Below, piece after piece: positions 21,843 through 34,100 of a stretch of DNA of 64,000 nt. The DNA comes from Saturnia japonica (taxonomy: Eukaryota > Arthropoda > Insecta > Lepidoptera > Saturniidae): positions 7,130,370 to 7,194,369 of the forward strand of contig CM065331.1 of NCBI GenBank assembly GCA_033032175.1, given 5' to 3'. The position numbers and the translations under genes were made by a program. Positions within the stretch are counted from its first letter, which is position 1. Every line of letters starts with the position of its first letter. The notes below the pieces were generated by a model that worked only from the letters and a program-made list of their open reading frames with translations, did no database searches and had not been told where the DNA came from.

Positions 21843-22759
21843 GGGGGGGGCGAATTTCAGACTTGCATCTGAAGGTTCAGAACAGGTTATAGATAATGTC
21901 GAAATCAATCGTTTTGCCTCTATGTCCGATAGTGGTAGTAGTACAGACTGACAAGTTGAAACTGAAGACCTTATAGATCTCTTGTAAAGTTTTTTCAATA
22001 TTAGCAGTAACCTAAACTTTCTTGTTTCGATTGCGAGAGCAATCTTTGCAGGACGGCCGAGTGTAACAACCAACCGGAAGCACATTGTTCGCCACGGTAC
22101 TGCCCACCGGAAGCACTACCGTACGTAATGCCTAGTGCTGCCACCGGAAGTGTCGCCATAAGCCAAGCCAAGCCATGTAACTACCCCACCAGCCGATAGC
22201 GCCATATCGCCACGCCTTGCAAGCCACGCCATACGAGTGGGGTAGGGATAGCCAGCCATAAAAAGCCGTGCGTGCTTCGACTCGTGGCAGTCTTACACTA
22301 CATCAAAGACTTCCGAATGTAAGGTTAAGGTTACACCTGTTACGTGTATGAGGACATACACGTTGTCAGGATGGTCGAATGTAAGGTTACTCAAAAACAT
22401 TTCTTTGAAAAAACGTGACTACCTTCCGTTTTGCAGAATGAATGTGGGTGGTATACAAATATGTTAGCAAGTAACACATAAGCGTCCAGAGATTGTGATT
22501 TATAATAATTACTCGCAGTGTTATCCTAGTTATTTACCATTATACACCATAATTCATAATTAATAATTTAGTTAATCATCATATAAATTATATAAAGCGG
22601 GTAGGACTGCGATTATTTTGATAAAAGCGGGTGCGTCAAGCCTTGAAGGATGCATTCGTGAAAGTAACCTCTTTGACAACGATACTCTGTCTGAATAAAC
22701 CACGAATATTAAACTTTTGGACTATTATTCCACAAGACCCACAAGTTTTAACAATATAT

Positions 22760-25184
22760 AGTTGGATAGCGGATACGGGATACCTCAAGGGTCCTTGCAA
22801 GTATTGGACCTCTAACTGCGAAGATATTTGAGAAAACTCTTCAAAAAATCATTAAAGCTGGTTTTCTCTTTTATCAGAAATTGTCATGTAACGACTGTAG
22901 AATTAGTAATCTCACGAAACCGTGTTGATAAAAGCTAGCAAATGTTTATTGTATAAATTTTGGTATCTTTATCATCAATTTACTTAATATTATACATTTT
23001 ATCTAATTGATACGTCCCCCCCCCCCCTCACAACGATTACAACAATTATAACATGATAACTACAATAACATACAGTTGTGAATTGACCATACAACGTTGA
23101 ATGTATCACAAGTTTTCACAAGTAATTAGTGCGTAGAAGTAAACTATGTGTCTGTTTAACAAAGAGTAATCGTTTTATAGTGTTTACTGGTACGTATTTT
23201 AACTTTTTAATGGTAAATAAGTGTATTCTTAAAGTGAAAACTTATTTGCACTAACAAGTACTCTGTGCATGTAACACAGTAACAATAGGTAGGTATATCA
23301 TTATTGTAGCTTTAAGGAAGACGTGACAATTGTTAAATTATACATTACCTTTGTAACTTTATTAGCTTCACTAGTTGGAAGTTGTAGGATGAAAATTGAA
23401 GGAATCATAAAATCGTTCTTGGGCGATCGTGATAGTAACAATCGTAACAGACAGCCAAAGGATTAAAGTTTAAGTGTAACAGCACATTATTTCAGTATAC
23501 CAGAGTGAGACAGCATATCGCATGCTTGGACTACTGAACTGATATATGTTAGGTAATTATTGCTCGGAGTGCCAATAGATGTGAAAAACAATAATTAATT
23601 AATCCAAAGTTTTATGTTGACTGTCTATTTTTTTTTTGTAATTACCTACCTACTTTATAATTACTTAATTGTGTTGGATTTCAAAACATTTTATTAGATA
23701 ATTATACAACCTACCGTTTTGTTAGATGAATAAATTATGGATCGTAACAAGCCGGTTTTTCTAGGTACTCTTTTCCATGTTAGATAGGGCTGCCATCGCC
23801 TAAATTGTGACAATTACACCAGACAATAACTTCAAAATCCCTGGATAGTTGCGCGTGAAATAGGAACTTTCACCGGACTTCTTAAAGATTTGTTTTCAAC
23901 AAAATAAAGTGATCATTTTGATTTTTTTATTTTCGATGTATTTTGTAATGTTTGATAACATCGGCCCATAGTGCACCAAAACCAAAAGACTATAATAATA
24001 AAACCACGGTATCGATAAATTATTAATCGTACGAAACGAAAAACGAATCTAATTGATCGAAAGACGTTGTATAGTTAATTTATTTGTGTTTTGATATTTC
24101 GAATAAAAATATAATTACATAATCCCTACATTTTTTACTGCAGCAACACACGTATCGAAGAATATTGACTGGCGCCTTGTGTTTGGCGTCATGCATTCAT
24201 TATTTCAAGTGTTCCAGATTACGATCTCATTTGCTGATCTTTTTTTCTGTTTTTTTTCCCACATCTAAATAATTGTAATATCGCTTATATTTACCTCTAA
24301 AAAAGAATCTTGAATTATTGTGAAATAAACTTCCAAGATAAGTTATGCTACATCTCTACAATAAACATTTGACATTTGTGTTAAACAAGCTTTCTTAGAA
24401 TAGGTAAACCTACACTATGCAATGATATTTCTGAGGTAAACTAGTACCTAAGGCAAGTAATTAGTAAGGTTCTTCTTTTTAACATCAAATAAAAAAAAAG
24501 AAAGAAGAAGAAGTAAAGAGCTAGGTACATAACATTAAAATTATTACGTTATTAACAAATTAAGGCCATTTAATTAAGTTAATCTTATTTCATTCGTTTC
24601 ATTGTTTTATTTGTTTGTTAAGGAATTAATGCCATGTACTGTGGACGTCTTTTAAAAAACGACAAATCCGGGGAAACCCCCGACGGTTGGCAGCCCTAAT
24701 GATAGATAGCCTTGAAGTGTGTACAGTGATAGTGCGATACAGTCATATCTCTCCACATAATTAGCTATTAATGTGCACGATGTTTATTTATTTTGGTAAT
24801 ATTTACTGGTTGGCGGTTATCTTTCACAATTAAACACTTTGTTTAATTTTAAATAGTTTAATGAAAAAGTCTTAAAAAGCAGCTTACTTGACAAACCAAC
24901 ATATTAGAAGAAAAAGTAGCTTCACTCGATGTTGCCACACAGAGTTTTGTGATACCAGATTGGTGATGTAAAATTTAAAATTAATGCGTAGAATTCGCAT
25001 ACACACATTAATAGACAATTAAAAGTACACTTTTTGTTTGTCTTTTAGTACTTATTTTTGGAACAAATTAAACTATAATACATTATCTCAGAAATATATT
25101 CATATGTTTACAGATTAAAGAAAATATTCAGTTACAATAATTAATTTACAACAATTTTTAATTAAAAACAATTGTATCTAAACG
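22760..25184. other. Intergenic region 5' of the synthetase gene
   Basis: AT-rich, no ORF of note. It holds a C-homopolymer at 23017-23027 and the TIR pair described at 23786-24697. Promoter elements of the synthetase gene should be at its right end, but I see no TATA box that stands out. Confidence 0.4.
23786..24697. mobile_element. Possible element with AGGGCTGCCA inverted ends
   Basis: AGGGCTGCCA at 23786 and its inverse TGGCAGCCCT at 24688, 912 bases apart, with no ORF between. The repeat is only 10 bases and no target duplication is clear, so this is tentative. Confidence 0.35.
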
Positions 25185-28100
25185 ATGTTGAAAAACCCGT
25201 ATCATGTTTACGGGCCGAAATGCCGTAGTGTGCCGTCGAATTTGAATTTCGGCGACTACATAATGGATAAATTATGGTATCATAAAGACAACGTGGCTAT
25301 GGTGAGTATTTCGTTTATTGTTTTATACAAATTGTTTGCATTCTAGACATTATAATAAACTTTGTACACAGTACCTACGCATGACGACTCTCACTTTGGA
25401 AAGAAGCATTTGCCCAGCTTTGGAAAATGTATATTCTGATATTATAAGCCCTTCCCAACATACGTTACGGTATTTTATAGAGGGGCCTAATTTGATAAAG
25501 TTATGGTATAATATTGCACTTGATTTTAAGATAAATGGAGCGACGGATGAGACAACAACATATAAAGAGATTTTACAACAAGCGATGAACTTTGCCATCT
25601 CTCTCAAACGTATGGGCGTGCGAAAGGGAGACGTTATCGCGCTATTTTCGGAAAATCGGCAGGAATTTTGGAGCGCTGTTATCGGAGCTATTTGTACTGG
25701 AGCTGTATTAACCACAATAAGTACAGCATATGCGAAAGGTACTTATTTACTGTTCTCTGTGTTAATAAATCGAAATCTTTAATTTACAACATGAGAATTA
25801 TATAATTAGAAAAAATGAACTCCCTGTCAAACCATATTAGCTGAGCATCATCGTAGGCATTCGTAGGTACTATATTATAAACTAAAGTCCTCGGTCGCTT
25901 TTGTCTGTCTGAAAGCGATAAACTCAAAAAATACAAGCCAAACAAAAAATAATTAAGGATATCGATCTTTCTAATCATGAGAATAATCTTCTTCATCCTT
26001 CTTATTCTTGTATTCATTTAAAACAATCGGATCCGACAAAAAGGATGCTCAGTTTTTCTAAGAAACATTTCAAGAATAGGTATTTCAAAAATCTATTGCT
26101 GTCGCGCTGTGTCCGAAACCGCACTGAATAAAGTGCGAGATTGACAACTGCAGTTCAGACTGATTATACCTAAGTAAAATTAAGTAAGTGTTATTATACT
26201 TGGTACTAGCATTTATACACTAAAAATAATACAATTACCATTTACTTACAGGCGAAATAAAACACGTTATGGGCATATCCAAACCAAAATATATCATATG
26301 TTCGCCGAACACCTACGAAAGTAATAAGCAAACGTTAAAACTATTTAAACACGTTAAACAAATTATAATATTTGGGACCGAAAAACAAAATAGCTCATTA
26401 CTGTACAACGACATGGCATTGGCTGATAACGGTTTTGTGAAAAACGTTAATTTCGACGATTTCTTAAGCGTTGATGTCGAAGGACAGACGGATACGTTAT
26501 TTATTTTATATTCTTCAGGGACAACTGGTTTACCTAAAGGTGTCATGTTGTCTCATCTAAATGTACTAGCTTCATGTTCTTTGTAAGTAACAATATTTTA
26601 ATATTAATGTATTACTTTATAATAGTAATATTATTTTTAATGTCACCTATTACAACGGTTTTTAGACTTTTGAATTACCAGAACCCTAAAGAAAACTCAC
26701 TTTTTATTTTGTCTATTTGCTTATGTAGTTAATTTCACCAATATTAGAAACTTATTTTATTTTATGTAAATGATAGCTAAGAAAATACTGCATTCAATAC
26801 ATAATATTATAAAGGTCAACACATTGTTTGTTTGAAGGCGTTTATCTCGGAAACTACTACAAAACCAAAACCAAATTATCTTTACATATTTATAGCCTAT
26901 TTATTGGGGAAGGTTATAGGCTAAGGAGCGGGGCAGTAATCATAAACTTCAAGCAAACTGGCAAGCTGTAGACAAGTGTGGGAAGGGAGAACAGATATGT
27001 CACAGCTAGCTTGAAATATGAAAAAGAATTGTAACAGTAAACATTATAATAAATGATTCACTGACAAGTGAAACTCATTGCGGTACCCTGGGAACTTTTC
27101 CACGGAACCCACTTTATGACTCACCATGATATTGTTATTTACAACAAATAATTGTATATTGCAATATTTCAGACCACCGACAACAAACCCCAAAGATGTC
27201 ATGTTGAATATCACACCGTGGTACCATACCATGGGGTTGATAGGGTTGTTGGGTGCATTTACTTTTGGCAGGACTTGTATCTACTTAGCTAAGTTCGAAG
27301 TAGATTTATATTTAAAAACTATTGAAAAATATAAGGTGAGTTTTAATTTTTTTAACCGTGTACTGGTCTTATCTATTTATTTTTTGGCTACATTTAAAAA
27401 TGGTATACGATTATTTTTTAAATATTAACCTAGTATTTAACTAAATCGGTCAAAGATGGTAATATCACGCTAAAGGTGTGTTAGCGCGGCGAGTAAGCTA
27501 TATAGCCGTGCGCGTCAACAACGGCGGGATGGTCGCTGATAAAGAAAACTGACTGACCTGTAGCTCCTTGATCGGTGCAGACCAGGATTACGCTACGCCA
27601 CCTTGATGGTCTTCAGGTTTAACAGCGCGTTCCTTGATAGGTTTTAGTGGACTGCACGTGCACTTGATATAGCGGGGTGTTAATTATTTCACGATGTCAA
27701 AACGCGTGCAGGCGAACGTAGACTGTTCGTAATTACAAACAGCTTCCTAATCAGCCACGGAAAGAAGCGACAGGTAGCCGTTGAAGCGGATTGGTAGATA
27801 TTGAAAAGAAAGGCCAATTAAGTGGCGCGAACAGGGTCATTATAGATGATTCGGTTGAAGTTTGGATGTAATTTTGAAGCTACCAACTGACTGTGCAGTC
27901 AGCGTGCAGTTCTATTGGAGTCAGCGTGCAGTTCTATTGCAGTCCGCCTGCAGTTCTATTGCAGTCCACCTGCAGTTTATTGCAATTAGTGTGGAGCTCT
28001 ATTGAAGTCAGCGTGCAGTTCTATTGCAGTCAGCGTGTAGTTCTATTGTAGTCAGCGTGCAGTTCTATTGTAGTCAGTGTGCAGTTCTGTTGTAGTCAGT

Positions 28101-31100
28101 GTGCAGTTCTATTGCAGTCCGCCTGCAGTTTATTGCAGTTAGCAGGCAATTCTAACTCCGTGTATTCGTTAGAACTGCACGCTAGTTGCAGGTGGACTGC
28201 GCAGTCGGTTGTCGTTTTCGGATGCAGTTGTGTCAACTGCACCGTAACCGCATCCAAACTGCAAATATGCAGCTGGCTTGCTGTCCGGATGCAGATAGTT
28301 TGTTATAAATCCAAGTCTAGAACGAACATTTGTCAATAAATGTTTGAAGGTAAATGTTTAATTGAACGAATATAGCGCTAAGAAACGCCGTACTTGTTAT
28401 GTTCGCGTACAAGTACGTATGTACTTGTACTTGTCTTGAAGTTAAGTTTTTTACATGTACTTCAGATCAGCTTTATTATTATTATTAGCTGATTCCGCGA
28501 CTTCATTCGCGTCGACTTCAAAATCCGTCAATGGGGCACACGTGCGAATTTTGTTATTCTCGCTCCCGGTTATATGCTTATTGTGGATGATCCTTTATAA
28601 TATCTACAATTATGAAGTATATTAATTTGATATATCTCATATAGTTTTTTTTTGTTTCATTTGAGCGGACTCTAATTATTTTTCTAAAATAAATGTAGCC
28701 TAAGCCTCTCCTTATAACATCGGCTATATGCCAGTGAAAGTTCCGTCAAAATCGTTCCAACCGTTTCGGAGATTACCCGGAACAAACAGATAGACAGCAA
28801 AGAAATTAAAAAATGGGGTTTTTATTATAGGTATCGTACATACTTTCATATGTATTTGGTAAAAGCTGTTATTTTGACGTTACAAACAGACACTTTAATT
28901 TTATTAATTGTATAGATTATGAGCTGAGTTTGATTTGAACTGGGACCGAAGCACGAAAGAGAAAGAGAGAATCTGTAGAAAAAAATTAAAAGTTACCTAA
29001 AATTAGTTTAACACTTTAACAATTATGACTTTATTGATGAAATAACAAGTGAACAGTGCTCTAAAAAACGTAGGTAACTAAACGTAACAGTATGGCACTT
29101 GCAGTACCCGACAACAGTTTATATCCAGATGAAGAATAACCACAACAAGGTACTATAGCAAAAATCAAAGTGAATCGTATTTTATTCTAAACAATATTGC
29201 ATCTCCAATATGTATAATACTGATAAGGGTAATTTTAAAGAAAGTGACAATAAATCTTTTCTATAAAAACATTACTATATTGTTTCCAAGTCTAGTGTGA
29301 AACTTGAACGTACATGTCTATCTTATTCCTTAATACTTTGAAGGCGTATTATGAACCGTGTTGGTTATTTGAAAACCGGGCATCTAAAAATATAGAAAAT
29401 GTTTGGATGGAAGGCTATCATGACTGGAAACATTCACGCCATAGAAAGTCACAAGACATTGAAAATTCACCTAAATTTTACGATTGTTCATACATAAGAC
29501 TGTATCAACAATGGCGGCTTTACGGAAGACTAGATGAAGAGCAAAGAGTCCAGATCAAGAATTTTTTTTTTTCGCCAAGTACTCTCTAGACACCTTGATT
29601 TTACTCTCACACTTTCAACGTGTAATTTAGCCTTTCGTGGTCACAGAGAAAACGCAGATAGCAATGATCCAAGTATACGAGAAAACTTTTTGAGTATTGT
29701 TGAGTTATTAGCAATATACAATCCGATTTTACAAGAATGATTAAGTAAACCAAAAAGTCAGATAAAATACTTAAGTCAAAAAATATAAAATGAACTAAGT
29801 TCTAAGCGAATCTAATGACACCTCGTACCCTAAAATCCATTAAGCCGTTTAGGCTACAGAGCGTGCCAAAGAAATAGACATAACATTAGACTCGAAGAAC
29901 ATAACCCTCCTTTTTCGCAGTCGGGTGAAAACTCGATGAAGGAGACGAAAAGGATGTTTGTTTTCTTTTCATTTCAGGTTGCAGTTCTGACCGTGGTTCC
30001 ACCCGTAGTAGTGGCAGTCTGTAAAGCACAGTCTAAGTATGATTTGAGTTCCGTGACGTATATATACTCCGGAGCTGCTCCATTATATAAGGAAACCATT
30101 GAAAATGTGTACAAAAAGTAAGTTCTAGGTTTATTGCAGGGTATACAGTGAAAACGATTTCCGATTCGGTTAGTATGAACCTATACTGTGGAACTTTATT
30201 ATTAACGAGCTGACCCGCGCAAATTTGTCTGCGTCATATAAGAGAGAGAGAGAAAGGGTTAGAAAGAGTGGCTCTTAAGCAACGTATTATAGGTGCCGCC
30301 CACCTCCCACATAATTCTGCATAATAAAAATGCGCTCGCGGTACTTGATCATTATTTTGCTACCGAGTTATTTTAAAACTGTCATATGTCCTATGATATT
30401 GATTTAAATCAATAACAGTAAAGGGCAATTTTGTAAAAAATTAAATACTTGTGATGAATAACGTATTTATTTCAATAAGGATTAACGCCATGTATATAAA
30501 TACCTTCGCAAATAGTTTATTATTTTTCAACGAATTTTATAACCATAAAAAAGGTTATATTGAGTAAACCTTATAAGACAAACATATCACGGAATTTTTT
30601 TAGAACTTTTTAAGAAAAACAATTCCATCACAATCCAAATAACGTAACCTGAACCATTCACGCAGCGAACGCAGTGGAAGCTCTCAAAAGGAATACATTT
30701 CTCCAGTTTTTGCAACATTTTTCATTGATGCTCGACTCCTATTGGTTGTAGCATGATGTTATATAGCCTATAGCCTTCCTCGATAAATGGGCTATCCAAC
30801 ACTAAAACATTTTTTCCATTCGAACTGCTATTTCCTGAGATTATCGTGTTCAAGCAAACAAATAAACTCTTCAGCTTGATAATAGTTATTATTATTAGTA
30901 TAGGATAGTATTGGGGTTAGAAGTATTTTATAGTCTTTTTATAAATGTTCACTTTCCTTTAAATTGTATGCTTCGATGGTGGTGGAATACACCGGATGCA
31001 AAAGCCCTTATAACAAAGATAAAAAAATCATATTGATGAATTGTCTTCTAGATCAGAAGATATTATTTAGTAAGTAGTAAATGATTAAAAAGTGGAAATC

Positions 31101-34100
31101 ATTTAATTTTGTTCGGCCTAGTAATTTGGAATCCAATTAAAATAAATGTTATCAGGTTTCCATAATATCAAAGCCCTTTATCAAGGTTATAGGCCATCGG
31201 AGACCACATAGGCAATACTCAGCTATAATTATGATGAACAGGTTCCAAAATATTAAAGCTGTTTATCAAGGTTATGGGTCATCGGAGACCAAACTAGCTA
31301 AACTCAGATGTAATTATTATGATTAACATGTTCCTAAATATTGTCACGACCTGTTACAACCCGATTAAAAAGATAGAGAAAATCCTGTTCCAGAAATATC
31401 TCGAAGCAACTAGTAATTTCTCAGTACATCCAAATAATGTTCGCGTCGTAAACAACCGCGGTGCATGTTTGTGTAAACATCGCAGTTTACACACACATTA
31501 TAGGGATTATCGCTTCGATTACGTCATCGTGTAGGCATTGAAAGTAAACGTCAAGAAAAGTCGCGACGCTTAAATAAATAACAGTGTTGTGAGTTCGTGT
31601 AATTTGGATCTGTGTGGAATTCAAATAAATCTTCATTTCATTAAACGGCATTTTTAATACCCACGGGTGTAACAATATAAAAAGCTATCAGAGATCACGC
31701 AAGCTAAAGCCAAATATAATTATGATTGATTAACAGGTTCCCAAATATCAAAGCCGTTTATCAAGGTTATGGGTCATCGGAGAACACGCTAGGTATACTC
31801 AAATGTAAATATGATGATGTCGTCTCTAATAAAATTGCCAGTGTTGGCAGGGTAGTGGCTGGAACAGTTATAAAGGTATTTCAACTTTTTCTAAAGTTTT
31901 TACTTTTTTTTCTACAGCGTGATAAAAAAAAAAATAACAGTGAATTTTTATACATTGTAACATAAAGTATACACCATGTAAATGCTTGCTAAACTTCTTT
32001 TGTTTTTTTTTAACTAAGGCAACACTGTACGGAACTGAACTGTGATGGAGCGGCGCTGTCAAATGTTCTTTAAAATATGAAACTGTATGAGATATAGCTC
32101 AGTGCAGTGCCGCGCAGTTTCACTGATGTATCATACGATTTTATATATCTTTCTTATTATATACATATATAAAAATCTTGTGTCACGATGTATGTTGCCA
32201 ATAAACTCCAAAACTACTGAACCGATTTCAATCAAATTTCACAGTGTACCCGTATTTTGGTCTAACTTACTGGATAGGATAGTTATCATCTCAATTATTC
32301 CCTTATGTCGTGAATGTAAACGAATAAAATGTATCAATTAATTGTTTCTTAAGCAAGTGTTAATTTACTGTTTAGTTTTATGAAGTTCTCATAGATGGCG
32401 GTGTACGTTGATTCATCGATAAAATTCTTCAATATTGTTTGACATCTAGGTTGCAAATACACCCAATAGATGACGCTGTGTTCTGTTTCTTAGAATATAA
32501 ATTGTATTACTTTATTTCACGTAATATTTATTTATGTTCACGATATAACCGTATTATTTTAATGGTTTGTGACTGATATTTTTATAATTATACTGCGTAT
32601 TATGTTACAATATTATTACCATTAATAACAAAAAAAAGTTTGTACTAATAGATGGCGGTGTACGTTGATTCATCGATAAAATTCTTCAATATTGTTTGAC
32701 ATCTAGGTTGCAAATACACCCAATAGATGACGCTGTGTTCTGTTTCTTAGAATATAAATTGTATTACTTTATTTCACGTAATATTTATTTATGTTCACGA
32801 TATAACCGTATTATTTTAATGGTTTGTGACTGATATTTTTATAATTATACTGCGTATTATGTTACAATATTATTACCATTAATAACAAAAAAAAGTTTGT
32901 ACTAATAGATGGCGGTGTACGTTGATTCATCGATAAAATTCTTCAATATTGTTTGACATCTAGGTTGCAAATACACCCAATAGATGGCGCTGTATGTTCA
33001 ATTTACCGGAAGGGTTTTATTTCCTCAGTTGCGATTAGAGAAATAAAATATGGCGGTACGAAGTTCGCCGGGTCAGCTAATAAAATATAATTAGTCAGAC
33101 CACGACTTAATTGCAATCGCGGCAACAGCCAAAACCGAGGTTCTGCCACTTTGGCATTCTTGCGCGCTTGTTGCCCACGCTTTCGCGGCTAAGTGCCTTA
33201 AGTGATCGCCCCCAAGCCCGGTAAAGCTGTAAAAGCCATTAGTGCCTCTGTTTTTCGATAGGGCTCTCTGGCTAACACTGTAGTCAGTTTACAAAAAAAA
33301 AAAAAATACTTAAAAATATTTAGCCGCAACATGTCGCGCCGCTCCGTTCCAGTTCAGTTCCGCTTATGCGGTCTTTCCTTATTAATCCTTTATAAAATTT
33401 TACTAGCTATACCTATTTGAGGTATTACATAGTGTCGCCACTAACGCACCCGTCTAACCTACCGTTGTTCTCACTTTCCATCTAACCTACCATCGTTCTC
33501 ACTTTCCGTCTAACCTACCATTCCTTTCTGGATAAAAGCCCACGCTGGAATGATTAGCAATGAAAGTGTAGATAAACTTGCGAAAGAGGCTGCGTTAAAA
33601 TCTGAAGAGATCCCAGTCTGTTGACGTACCTCTCTAATTATGTTAGAGAAAATGAAACATCTCAAAAAAAAACCTACCATTGTTCTCACGTCCCGTCTAA
33701 CCTACCGTTGTTCTCACTTCCCGTCTAACTTACTGTTGTTCTCACTTACCGTTTAACCTACCGTTGTTCTCACTTCCCGTCTAACTTACTGTTGTTCTCA
33801 CTTACCGTTTAACCTACCGTTGTTCTCACTTTCCGTCTAACTTACTGTTGTTCTCACTTACCGTTTAACCTACCGTTGTTCTCACTTCCCGTCTAAATTA
33901 CTGTTGTTCTCACTTTCCGTACGTGCCTACATCTTGCCAGATTGCTTGAAATTCATGGTTACTGCTCCGCTCCTTGTAGTTGTAGTGTCAAGTTATATAG
34001 CCTATAACCCTGTTCAATATAGGCTATAAAATGCAAAATGGTAGTTTCAAAGATTAGAGCGTTTTTGTACTTTATAATATTAGCATAGATTTCAATAAAT

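Larger units (their letters stand above)
19944..22753 (+). mobile_element. Internally deleted Ty3/gypsy LTR retrotransposon (2.8 kb)
   Basis: LTRs 19944-20317 and 22380-22753, both 374 bases, start TGTAAGGTTACTC and end TTTTAACA. By eye they differ at one base (TTCCATTTT/TTCCGTTTT). ATATAT flanks both sides (19938-19943, 22754-22759). Inside are pieces of protease and RNase H and a tether region (next entries), but the reverse transcriptase and integrase are missing. A complete relative would be about 5 kb or more. Similar LTRs suggest a fairly recent insertion of an already deleted element. Confidence 0.88.
32012..33380. repeat. MITE end pair separated by later insertions
   Basis: AAGGCAACACTGTACGGAAC...GGAGCGGCGCTG (32016-32060) is inverted at CGCGCCGCTCCGTTCCAGTT...GCGGTCTTTCC (about 33333-33378). 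Between them sit a Helitron (32148-33080) and a LINE tail (33108-33308), so an original small MITE was opened at least twice. Confidence 0.5.

Noticed and set aside
25318..25530. Long open frame running into synthetase exon 2 from the left
   Set aside because: The family sequence joins exon 1 (HKDNVAM) directly to INGATDE; the upstream part has no similarity and is read as intron.
27895..28145. CRISPR-like array
   Set aside because: Repeats are head-to-tail without unique spacers, in a eukaryotic intron.
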